This document shows positions 1 through 6,449 of a stretch of DNA of 13,530 nucleotides, piece after piece. Each line of letters opens with the position of its first letter. Position 1 is the first letter of the stretch. The position numbers were made by a program, and so were the translations under genes. Origin of the DNA: Actinomycetota bacterium (GTDB lineage Bacteria; Actinomycetota; Acidimicrobiia; Spongiisociales; ZC4RG35); the NCBI GenBank assembly GCA_003242515.1, contig QGUS01000023.1:1-13530 (forward strand). Direction: 5' to 3'. The notes beneath the pieces are model-generated. The model worked only from the letters and a program-made list of their open reading frames with translations, was not told the origin of the DNA and did not search any database.

Positions 1-58
1 GGGGGGGGGAGCGCGCGGGGGGAAAGGCCGGGCCGGGTGCGCGCCGCACCCCGGGTGT
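1..58. other. Probable low-quality contig end
   Basis: The window opens with nine G, more G runs and GC-only repeats. In the minus-strand oxidase-like frame this reads as a Pro/Ala/Arg-rich tail right after a well-behaved GPAWTP segment where the family continues with membrane helices. This looks like read or assembly noise at a contig end rather than biology. It is an inference from composition and from the loss of protein-like sequence. Confidence 0.5.
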
Positions 59-847
59 CCAAGCGGGGCCCGGGCCGAAGGTGAGCTGGGCCACGCCCCA
101 CCAGATCGAGGCGAAGGCGAGCGACCAGGTGGCGACGTTGGCGAGCGGCCGGCTGGCGAGGGGGACGTCCAGCTCCCGCACCACCGTGTAATAGAAGAGG
201 CCGGTCCCGAGGACCATCACCACCATCGTCACGAGCCCGGCGAGCAGGGCCGCGTCCAGATAGGAGCGGGCCACCGAGGAGACGAAGGGGGCGTGCCCGA
301 AGAAATGGGCGACGTAGACCAGCGGCAGCCAGGTCACCGCCCCGATCACGCCCCAGAGGGTGACGTAGCTGTGCTTCTCCTGCCGGGCCGAGATCGTGGG
401 CAGGACCACGAGCAGCGGGACGAACAGGGCGAGGGCGAGCGGGGCGTCGATCCACCAGGGGAACCCGAACGGGTACCGGCCGCTGCCGAGGCCGAGGAGC
501 ACGGCGATCACGCCGAGCAGCGTGAGCCCGGCGACCGCCAGCATCCCGAGGCGGGCGAGGGCCGGCCGGTAGCTGCGGGCGCCGGTCAGGCGGGGCAGCA
601 CGTAGTAGGCGCCACCGATCATGGTGACCACCCCGAAGCCCAGGACCAGCATGGCGTTGGCCGCGGGCTGGAGCCTGCCGAACGACACGGGCAGGCCCGG
701 GAAACGGAGCGTCAGCAGGGCGACGACCTCGACGAGGCTGCCCAGGACGAGGAAGATGCTGCCGATGACGAAATGGGCGACCGCGACGCGGTCTTCCTCT
801 GCGCCACCCCCGAGGATGGCCCGGATCTCACTTGCGGTGCTGGTCAA
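1..847 (-). CDS. Heme-copper oxidase subunit I-like membrane protein lacking metal ligands (3' partial)
   Basis: About 282 codons are visible and the C-terminus lies beyond the left edge. The protein is almost entirely hydrophobic helices and follows the cbb3/COX1-type fold: GRLQPAAN (57-64) then YYVLPRLTG, a KHSYVTLW segment, GLFYY (216-220) and WWGVAQLTFGPGPAW (249-263) fall where oxidases carry GRLRPLHTN, KHIYV, MMYY and GPHHLHYTALPDW. At those places the low-spin heme His is missing (P61-A-A-N), the helix VI CuB His of the YGHN motif is Asp198 (Y196-L-D-A) and the CuB His pair is A253-Q254. It is therefore probably not a working oxidase, but a paralogue with a structural, assembly or unknown role. 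I chose the TTG start at 847-845 because a GAGGA Shine-Dalgarno lies 7 nt upstream and no ATG fits. It is divergent from the bc cluster. The fold is judged by eye. The last ~20 residues (bases 1-58) look like bad sequence. Confidence 0.7.
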   Translation of the reverse strand, partial: MTSTASEIRAILGGGAEEDRVAVAHFVIGSIFLVLGSLVEVVALLTLRFPGLPVSFGRLQPAANAMLVLGFGVVTMIGGAYYVLPRLTGARSYRPALARLGMLAVAGLTLLGVIAVLLGLGSGRYPFGFPWWIDAPLALALFVPLLVVLPTISARQEKHSYVTLWGVIGAVTWLPLVYVAHFFGHAPFVSSVARSYLDAALLAGLVTMVVMVLGTGLFYYTVVRELDVPLASRPLANVATWSLAFASIWWGVAQLTFGPGPAWTPGVRRAPGPAFPPARSPP

Positions 848-1006
848 ACGTAGGTCCTCACGTGAGACGAGACGGGCGGAGCATAGACGGGGCTTCTCGG
901 AGTTCGTATTTCGGGCCCGCGCGGCCCTCGTGGTCTGGCCCCGTCCCGAATTGTGCTACAAACGGCGCTGCGCGACAGTGTGGCGCGCGAAAGCGACGGA
1001 TCGTCC
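848..1006. other. Divergent intergenic region between the oxidase-like gene and the bc cluster
   Basis: 159 bp between divergent starts. Besides the minus-strand -10 box at 880-885, the plus strand has a weak extended -10-like TGCTACAAA (954-962) without a convincing -35, and a short palindrome TTGT-N3-ACAA (951-961). A clear promoter for the bc cluster is not evident. The plus-strand reading frame is open from a GTG at 953, but those 18 codons do not look like protein. Confidence 0.35.
880..885 (-). promoter_or_regulatory. -10 box of the oxidase-like gene
   Basis: Read on the minus strand this is TATGCT, a TAnnnT-type -10 hexamer inside TCTATGCTCCG. It would place the transcription start near 873 and give a leader of about 25 nt that holds the GAGGA Shine-Dalgarno (plus-strand 855-859) before the TTG start. 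No good -35 was seen at 17-18 bp. The same 11-mer occurs before nuoA. Confidence 0.4.
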
Positions 1007-1639
1007 ATGTATCGACTCGCTGAACTGAGCGACAAGCGACGCAAGCAGATCGGAGCCGGCCTCCTCACCGCCGGCATCCTCGGTCTCGTGCTGGGCGTCA
1101 TCACCATCCACTGGGCCTCGTATCCGGAGACCGTGATCGTCGACGGGGTCGAGGTGCCCTACGTGGTCGACTTCATGAACTGGTTCCCCCGCGGCGCCCT
1201 GTGGCTCGGCCTCGGCTACCTCGTCGTCTTCGGCGCCGTGACCCTCAGCCTGGTCGGCGGCGCGTTCCTCTGGGTCCTCAACCAGCCGATGACCTGGACC
1301 CGGGCGACCATCGCCGCCATGCTCAGCTGGATCGGCCTCGTCTTCTATCTGGGCATGGTCCCGTCGGAGTGGCTCAACTATGCCCAGACGCAGCTCGACT
1401 GGTCCTCGCAGCGGATCGCCCTCACGCTTCCCCGCTGGCTGATGCTCAACAACACCGTCGAGATCAGCTGGGCGGTCGTCCGCGACGCCATCCAGATGGG
1501 CTACAGCCTTGGGATGCTCGGCGTCGCCATCGTCCTGGGCGTCCAGATCCAGAAGATCAAGGAAGGCAGGCCGGCCTCGGCCGCACCGGTCGAGAAGCTG
1601 TCCCCGTACGGCCGGCCGCTCGTGAGAGGGGAAGGCTGA
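1007..1639 (+). CDS. Unknown four-helix membrane protein, first gene of the bc-complex cluster
   Basis: 210 residues, family not recognised. Predicted membrane segments are about 15-37, 63-91, 98-119 and 166-184. Between the first two is a short loop with a YPETVIVDGVEVPYVV stretch, and between the third and fourth a loop of about 45 residues. A cytoplasmic N-terminus follows from the Lys/Arg-rich DKRRKQ before helix 1, and the C-terminal tail is also basic. No heme, Fe-S or quinone motif is visible. The ATG at 1007 is preferred over an in-frame GTG at 953 because the intervening codons are unlike protein; its Shine-Dalgarno is weak. The stop overlaps the ferredoxin start by one base (TGATG), so the two are probably translated together. 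By position it is likely an accessory subunit or membrane anchor for the ferredoxin (inference). Confidence 0.75.
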   Translation: MYRLAELSDKRRKQIGAGLLTAGILGLVLGVITIHWASYPETVIVDGVEVPYVVDFMNWFPRGALWLGLGYLVVFGAVTLSLVGGAFLWVLNQPMTWTRATIAAMLSWIGLVFYLGMVPSEWLNYAQTQLDWSSQRIALTLPRWLMLNNTVEISWAVVRDAIQMGYSLGMLGVAIVLGVQIQKIKEGRPASAAPVEKLSPYGRPLVRGEG

Positions 1640-2088
1640 TGCCCAAGGGCGTCGTCGACGAGACGCCTCCCTTCCGGGATGACTATCAGCTCACCCTCGT
1701 CGAGGGCGACTACTTCGCGGACAAGGTCCGCCCCAAGCAGTTCCTCCACATCGACCAGTCGGAGTGCATCCTCTGCGAGGGCTGCGTCGACATCTGCCCG
1801 TGGAAGTGCATCCACTTCCTCTCGCTGGATGCGATCGACGAGGCGGTCAACGTCGACCACCCGGGCGAGGACCCCTCCAACTACGGATTCTTCGTCGTGG
1901 ACGAGGACGAATGCACCCGGTGCCAGCTGTGCATCGACCGATGCCCCACCGGTGTGATCTCGCTGGGCAAGTTCGAGGGCTCCCTCGCCGAACAGGCCGA
2001 ACTGCTCGGTCTCGACCGGCGCCCCTGGGACTTCGACACGGGCCAGCGTGACTTCAAGAACGGTTACTCGTACGGTATGCGCTGGTAG
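1639..2088 (+). CDS. 2[4Fe-4S] ferredoxin-like protein in the bc-complex operon
   Basis: 149 residues, no signal peptide or membrane helix, so cytoplasmic or peripheral. Two complete cluster motifs are visible: C43-x2-C46-x2-C49-x3-C53-P, with an extra C57, and C92-x2-C95-x2-C98-x3-C102-P. They are separated by an acidic 38-residue insert and flanked by a ~40-residue N-terminal and ~45-residue C-terminal extension, much longer than a simple bacterial ferredoxin (~60-80 aa). It resembles the two-cluster subunits that wire membrane oxidoreductases (NuoI-like spacing), but it is not NuoI: it lies among cytochrome bc genes. The start is the ATG overlapping the previous stop, behind a GGGGAAGG Shine-Dalgarno; the frame is also open upstream, but inside the previous gene. 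It probably carries electrons to or from the quinol complex; partner unknown. Confidence 0.85.
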   Translation: MPKGVVDETPPFRDDYQLTLVEGDYFADKVRPKQFLHIDQSECILCEGCVDICPWKCIHFLSLDAIDEAVNVDHPGEDPSNYGFFVVDEDECTRCQLCIDRCPTGVISLGKFEGSLAEQAELLGLDRRPWDFDTGQRDFKNGYSYGMRW

Positions 2089-2096
2089 GAGGATCA

Positions 2097-2873
2097 GTGG
2101 CAGACGGCAACGGCAGGACCGCACTCAAGGACCGGATCAAGGAGACCGGCCAGAAGCTCTGGGGATCCCAGGTCGTCGAGGCCATCCTCAGGCCCGGGTC
2201 TCCCTTCAAGCAGGGCTACCAGGACACGCCGAGGAACCGGTCCTATGTCGTGATGAACAACGTGCTGTACCACCTTCACCCGGTGAAGGTGAAGCGGCAC
2301 GGCGTCCGTCTCTCCTACACCCTCTGCCTCGGTGGCCTGAGCTTCTTCCTGTTCATCCTGCTCACGATCACCGGCATCTTCCTGATGTTCTATTACACGC
2401 CGACCACGGAGACGGCCTACCAGGACATCCAGAGGCTGTCGACGGACGTGGCGTTCGGCTCGCTGGTGCGGAACATGCACCGCTGGGGCGCCCACCTCAT
2501 GGTGCTCTCGGTGTTCCTGCACATGAGCCGCGTCTTCTATCACGGCGCCTACAAGCCGCCGCGGGAGTTCAACTGGGTGGTCGGGGTCATCCTCCTGTTC
2601 CTCACCCTGTTCCTCTCCTTCTCCGGCTACCTGCTGCCGTGGGACCAGCTGGCCTACTGGGCGGTGACCGTGGGCTCGAACATGGCGGCCGCATCGCCGA
2701 TCATCGGCGACCAGGTGCAGTTCGCCCTGTTCGGTGGCGTGGAGGTGAGCGGTGCGTCGCTGCTCCGGTTCTACGTGCTCCACGTCCTCGGCTTCCCGTT
2801 CATCCTCGTGATCTTCATGGCCGTGCACTTCTGGCGAGTGCGCAAGGACGGCGGCATCTCTGGACCCCTGTGA
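2097..2873 (+). CDS. qcrB: Cytochrome b6-type subunit of menaquinol:cytochrome c oxidoreductase
   Basis: 258 residues, equivalent to the N-terminal, four-helix half of cytochrome b, as in b6f and Bacillus-type complexes. Both b hemes are ligated as expected: H128/H142 in helix B (13 residues between) and H229/H244 in helix D. The 14-residue gap in helix D is the b6 spacing; mitochondrial-type cytochrome b has 13. A CLGG motif at C77-G80, just before the first helix, matches the Cys of cytochrome b6 that holds the extra heme ci (cn) by one thioether. The NMHRWGAH and SGYLLPWDQ motifs are also typical. The GTG start follows AGGAGG at ideal distance, 8 nt after the ferredoxin stop. It oxidises menaquinol together with subunit IV and the Rieske protein. 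The name qcrB follows the Firmicute usage. Confidence 0.93.
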   Translation: MADGNGRTALKDRIKETGQKLWGSQVVEAILRPGSPFKQGYQDTPRNRSYVVMNNVLYHLHPVKVKRHGVRLSYTLCLGGLSFFLFILLTITGIFLMFYYTPTTETAYQDIQRLSTDVAFGSLVRNMHRWGAHLMVLSVFLHMSRVFYHGAYKPPREFNWVVGVILLFLTLFLSFSGYLLPWDQLAYWAVTVGSNMAAASPIIGDQVQFALFGGVEVSGASLLRFYVLHVLGFPFILVIFMAVHFWRVRKDGGISGPL

Positions 2874-2885
2874 TGAGGAAATCCG

Positions 2886-3926
2886 ATGGTTGAGATCCCT
2901 GAAAGCCTGCTGAGGAGATCGGCCGAGGCCCGGGCGCGTGCCCTCGGGGTCCCGGTCGAGGCCGTCCTCGCGGAGTGGAGGGGCGAGGGCCCGCCCGTGG
3001 TCCCGCCTCAGCCCGAGGAGACCGAGACGGCCGAGGAGGCCGCGGCCGAGGCCGCCCCCGAGCCTGCCGTCGACGAGGTGCCTCCGGCGCCCGCCGAGGA
3101 CGAGGGGGTCGCCGAGCCCGTCGTCACCTCCGAGCCCGCCGCCGAGGTGCAGCCCGAGGAGCCGAAGGAGGCCGAGCCGGTCGCTCCCGCCGCCTCCGCC
3201 GCCGAGGCACCCGCCGTGGTCGAGGCGCCTGCCGCCGAGGCGGAGCCCGAGCCGGCGGCTGCCGCCGTGGCCGTGGCCACCGCCGAGCCCGAGGCCCCGG
3301 CGTCCGAGGCCAACGGTGGCGGCAAGGTCGCCGCGCTGGTCCAGCCCCGTCCGGTGGCCCCGCCCGCGGGCGTCCCCGAGGGTGTCCGCACGCAGCGGCT
3401 CCTCACCGTGGTCAAGGCCCGGGCCATCCAGAACGTCAAGGCCGAGCCGCACGACAAGGTCAACACCTGGCCCCACCTGATGCTCATTGAGTTCGCCGCC
3501 CTGCTGGCGATCACGGGGCTGCTGGTGATCATGGCGGTGGTCATCCACTCGCCGCTGCTCGACCCGGCCAACCCGAACGCCACGCCGAACCCGTCGAAGG
3601 CGCCGTGGTACTTCCTGGGCCTCCAGGAGCTGCTCAGCTACTTCGACCCGCAGATCGCCGGCGTGATGATCCCGCTGTTCATCGGCATGGCCGGGTTCAT
3701 GGCGATCCCGTTCGTCGACAAGAACCCGTCCACCCGGCCGAGTGACCGGAAGTTCGCCATCATGCTGTACACGATCTTCCTCACCGGCTCGGCGACGCTG
3801 ACCATCTTCGGTGTCCTCTTCCGGGGCCAGGGCTTCAACCTGGTCTTTCCCGTGAAGGCCCGCTTTTTTTTCCACGTTTTTCCCCCCTGGGTGCCCTTCG
3901 AATTCCCTTCCGCGAGACCACCCTGA
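2886..3926 (+). CDS. Subunit IV (PetD-like) of the bc complex with long acidic N-terminal extension; C-terminus uncertain
   Basis: 346 residues as read; ordinary subunit IV is ~160. Residues 1-35 are a short helical head (IPESLLRRSAEARARALG...), 36-150 a low-complexity Ala/Pro/Glu tract, and 195-320 the PetD-like core with three membrane helices (about 197-220, 257-277, 289-312). The Qo-site PEWY motif reads A239-P-W-Y242, followed by FLGLQELL, a variant I associate with menaquinol-type complexes. There is no CxxCH, so unlike Bacillus QcrC it is not fused to cytochrome c. GAGGAAA precedes the ATG, 12 nt after the cytochrome b stop. After NLVFP (319-323) the sequence becomes Phe/Pro-rich over a homopolymer block (3852 onward), so the last ~23 residues and the stop are doubtful. 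The true protein may have one more helix or continue into the Rieske frame. Confidence 0.85.
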   Translation: MVEIPESLLRRSAEARARALGVPVEAVLAEWRGEGPPVVPPQPEETETAEEAAAEAAPEPAVDEVPPAPAEDEGVAEPVVTSEPAAEVQPEEPKEAEPVAPAASAAEAPAVVEAPAAEAEPEPAAAAVAVATAEPEAPASEANGGGKVAALVQPRPVAPPAGVPEGVRTQRLLTVVKARAIQNVKAEPHDKVNTWPHLMLIEFAALLAITGLLVIMAVVIHSPLLDPANPNATPNPSKAPWYFLGLQELLSYFDPQIAGVMIPLFIGMAGFMAIPFVDKNPSTRPSDRKFAIMLYTIFLTGSATLTIFGVLFRGQGFNLVFPVKARFFFHVFPPWVPFEFPSARPP

Positions 3927-3946
3927 CCGCCCCCCCCTTTTTCCCC
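3852..3946. other. Homopolymer-rich anomalous block at the subunit IV / Rieske boundary
   Basis: Runs of eight T, five T, six C, seven to eight C and five T occur within about 95 bases, unlike anything in the surrounding coding DNA. A GTCTTTCCC (3843-3851) seems echoed by GTTTTTCCCCCC (3876-3887). Skipping 3852-3887 keeps frame and gives NLVFP-WVPFEF. One extra C near 3910 would join the subunit IV frame to the Rieske frame (...RETTLTA...FFPVIGALGAFTIAYRR). I read this as a bad assembly patch, although a real low-complexity junction cannot be excluded. Confidence 0.6.
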
Positions 3947-4777
3947 GTGATCGGCGCCCTGGGCGCCTTCACGATCGCCTACCGGCGGTCGCAGCAAGCC
4001 GTGCGCCGCTCCGGCGGCCCGTCCGCCGAGACCGTGCGCGCCGACCGCTCCCGGGTCGGCTTCCGCGTCTCGACCCCGCCGGCCCCGGAGCCTGAGCCGG
4101 TCGTCGAGGAGCCCGAGCCCGTCGCCGAGGAGCCGGAGCCCGCGGGCGTCGGCGCCGGCGTGCAGCTCGTCGAGGTGCAGCGTGTCGTCGAGGTCTCCCC
4201 GGAGGAGGCCGGCGTCACCCGCCGCCAGTTCTTCAACCGGGCGATACTCGCCACCTTCTTCGCCGGCTTCATCGGCCAGATGGGCATGAGCGCCCTCGCC
4301 AACTTCTGGCCGAAGCTGCGCGGCGGCTTCGGCGCCGACGTCGACGCCGGTGCGGTCACCGACCTGCAGGCCCAGACCGTGTCCGCCGACGGCTCGGTGA
4401 CACCCGTGTTCGTCCCGGAGGCCCGCGCCTACGTGGTGCCGGCTCCGGCGCAGCTCTCGGACCAGTTCGAGGGCATGCCGGTCGCCGCCGGCGGCCTCAT
4501 GGCCCTCTTCCAGCGGTGCGTCCACCTGGGCTGCCGTGTCCCGTGGTGCGCCACCTCGGTGGGCTTTGAGTGCCCGTGCCACGGCTCGAAGTACAACTCC
4601 ATCGGCGAGTACTTCGGCGGCCCGGCGCCCCGCAACCTGGACCGCTTCGCCGTCGAGGTGGTGGGGGACCGCTTCATCATCAAGACGGGCACCATCCTGG
4701 AGACGCCCCGGGCCCAGCAGATGTCCGTGAACTACCCGCAGGGCCCCAGCTGCATCGGCGCCGTGGAGGCTCACTGA
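3947..4777 (+). CDS. qcrA: Rieske [2Fe-2S] subunit of the bc complex; N-terminus uncertain
   Basis: 276 residues from the GTG at 3947, which is only the first usable start after the damaged block. Order: a hydrophobic segment cut at the start (1-12) followed by basic YRRSQQAVRR; a Glu/Pro-rich linker (44-66); a twin-arginine motif T91-R-R-Q-F-F-N; a membrane helix (98-118); and the Rieske domain. The cluster binds through C191-x-H193 and C209-x2-H212, with C196 and C211 as the disulfide pair (CVHLGC and CPCHGS boxes, both intact). Streptomyces QcrA is known to have extra N-terminal helices and to use Sec and Tat together; the layout here fits that. It takes one electron from menaquinol at the Qo site and passes it to cytochrome c. 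An alternative is that this is the C-terminal part of a fusion with subunit IV. A later in-frame GTG at 4160 is possible but has little Shine-Dalgarno support. Confidence 0.88.
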   Translation: MIGALGAFTIAYRRSQQAVRRSGGPSAETVRADRSRVGFRVSTPPAPEPEPVVEEPEPVAEEPEPAGVGAGVQLVEVQRVVEVSPEEAGVTRRQFFNRAILATFFAGFIGQMGMSALANFWPKLRGGFGADVDAGAVTDLQAQTVSADGSVTPVFVPEARAYVVPAPAQLSDQFEGMPVAAGGLMALFQRCVHLGCRVPWCATSVGFECPCHGSKYNSIGEYFGGPAPRNLDRFAVEVVGDRFIIKTGTILETPRAQQMSVNYPQGPSCIGAVEAH

Positions 4778-4778
4778 C

Positions 4779-6446
4779 GTGCAACTGATCACCGTTCTCG
4801 CAGTCCTCGCCGGGATCACCTGGCTCGGCATCCTCCTCGTCGCCGCCCTGCGCAACCGGGGCACCGAGGAGGTCCCGCCGAACCTCCAGCCCGGCTTCGA
4901 CGACGCCTACCTGGAGACGAAGCGGCTCGAGAAGGGGCAGAAGGCGGCGATCGCGTTCTCCGCGTTCCTCACCATCGCCCTGCCGCTCTACTTCCTCACC
5001 GAGCCCACCCGTCAGGAGGGGTTCGCCGAGCAGTTCGCCCACGAGTCGGTGGAGCGTGGCGAGGAGATCGTCACGGAGTTCGGCTGCTTCTCCTGCCACG
5101 GTCCGCTCGGCGCCGGCGGTAGCGCCACCTACGTGGAGCCCCGCACGGGCGTGCAGGTGCAGTGGGCGGCCCCGCGTCTCGACGACATCTTCTACCGGTA
5201 CTCCGAGGACGAGGTCATCTACTGGATCACCTACGGCCGTGCCAACACCCCGATGCCCGCATGGGGTCTCGCCGGTGGCGGCGCCATGAACGAGCACCAG
5301 ATCCAGGACATCGTCAACTACCTGAAGACCATCCAGCGGACCCAGGCCGAGGTCGCCAACGAGATGCCGGCCCGGATCCAGGCCGAGCTGGACAGGCTGG
5401 CCAACGCCGAGGCCACCGTGGCCTCCGCCATCATCAGCCAGCGCCAGGTGGTCGCCGAGATCGACCAGGCGCCGGAGGACGTCGCCTTCATCGACCCGAT
5501 CGTGGCGCGGGTCGAGGAGCTGATGGCGGCGGCCGGCGCGGGTCTCGACACCGATGGTGACGGCGTCGCCGACGCGGTGGAGACCGAGCTGAGCCAGATC
5601 TCCCTGCAGGTCTACGAGTACTTCCAGGCCTTCGCCTACACCGACCTGGATCCCGAGTCGCCGGACCAGGCGACCCTGGACGCCAACCTGGCCGCCCTCC
5701 GGGATGCCAGCCGTCGTGACCCGATCCTGGAGCCGTACCTGGACGCCATCCAGGCCATCGTCGACGGCGAGGGTCTGACCGCGGAGTCCGCGCCGAGGAT
5801 CAACGCCCAGTTCGCCCAGGCGGCCTCGGCCACCATCCCGAGCGGCGTGAACGTGATCAGCCTCGACTCGACCAACGCCGAGTCGGTGTCCGGCACCTCC
5901 GACTTCACGACCGCGAGCCAGTTCCTCGGCGCCCTCGAGTCGGTGGCGATCAACAAGCGCGTGCTCGTCGAGAACGAGGGCCGCATCCGCCCGAAGGAGG
6001 AGGCCGGCCTGGCCAACCTCCAGCAGGCCGCCCGCGAGCGCCGCTGGGAGGTCGACTACGAGGGCATCGCCCGGGCCATGGGCGGCACGGTGGAGGAGGC
6101 GCAGCGGGCCGTGGGCCTGTTCAACGCCAACTGCGCCCGGTGCCACACCGCGGGCTTCTCGGCCGGCATCGCCTACACCCAGGAGGTCGGCTCGGGTGGC
6201 TTCGGCCCCGCCCTGTGGGAGGGCCGCCCGGTGGTCCAGTTCGGTGAGGCGCCGACGGACCCGACGGAGACCGACCTGCTGGTGGACTTCATCCTCAACG
6301 GGTCGGAGGCGGACAAGGCCTACGGCCTCAACGGCATGGGTTCCGGCCGCATGCCCGGCTTCGGCCAGATCCTCTCGCAGCAGGACATCGAGCTGCTGGC
6401 CCGCTTCCTGCGGGGCGGTGACCTGAACGGCAAGGGAGGTAGGTAG
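4779..6446 (+). CDS. Membrane-anchored diheme cytochrome c subunit of the bc complex
   Basis: 555 residues. Two membrane helices (about 4-24 and 56-74) enclose a basic loop, so both heme domains lie outside. Heme domain 1 has C103-F-S-C106-H107 with a probable Met159 ligand (NTPMPAWG). Heme domain 2 has C452-A-R-C455-H456 with Met525 (SGRMPGFG). Between them is an unusual ~260-residue linker, helical and acidic, containing DTDGDGVADAVE (257-268), a perfect EF-hand/dockerin-type calcium loop. It takes the place of cytochrome c1: it accepts electrons from the Rieske centre and hands them to an oxidase or a soluble carrier. Diheme cytochromes c in this position are known from actinobacterial QcrC, but this linker is much longer and the architecture differs. 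The GTG start lies one base after the Rieske stop, with GGAGG about 10 nt upstream. Confidence 0.9.
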   Translation: MQLITVLAVLAGITWLGILLVAALRNRGTEEVPPNLQPGFDDAYLETKRLEKGQKAAIAFSAFLTIALPLYFLTEPTRQEGFAEQFAHESVERGEEIVTEFGCFSCHGPLGAGGSATYVEPRTGVQVQWAAPRLDDIFYRYSEDEVIYWITYGRANTPMPAWGLAGGGAMNEHQIQDIVNYLKTIQRTQAEVANEMPARIQAELDRLANAEATVASAIISQRQVVAEIDQAPEDVAFIDPIVARVEELMAAAGAGLDTDGDGVADAVETELSQISLQVYEYFQAFAYTDLDPESPDQATLDANLAALRDASRRDPILEPYLDAIQAIVDGEGLTAESAPRINAQFAQAASATIPSGVNVISLDSTNAESVSGTSDFTTASQFLGALESVAINKRVLVENEGRIRPKEEAGLANLQQAARERRWEVDYEGIARAMGGTVEEAQRAVGLFNANCARCHTAGFSAGIAYTQEVGSGGFGPALWEGRPVVQFGEAPTDPTETDLLVDFILNGSEADKAYGLNGMGSGRMPGFGQILSQQDIELLARFLRGGDLNGKGGR

Positions 6447-6449
6447 CAG

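Noticed and set aside
951..961. Palindrome TTGT-N3-ACAA as a Rex operator
   Set aside because: Rex sites are about 16-18 bp with TTGTGA-type half sites; this one is too short and lacks the CACAA half, so chance is likely.
293..1028. Plus-strand open frames opposite the oxidase-like gene
   Set aside because: Their composition is low-complexity Glu/Gly/Arg/His, while the minus strand encodes regular membrane helices with oxidase-family motifs.
1639..2088. Ferredoxin gene taken as nuoI
   Set aside because: Two [4Fe-4S] motifs are shared, but the flanking sequence, the 38-residue insert and the position inside the bc cluster do not fit; in this gene order nuoI should lie downstream of nuoG and nuoH, outside the window.
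3008..3330. Ala/Pro/Glu-rich tract as a DNA repeat array
   Set aside because: There is no fixed repeat unit; the bias comes from GCC/GAG/CCC codons in one open frame, so it is treated as a disordered protein segment.
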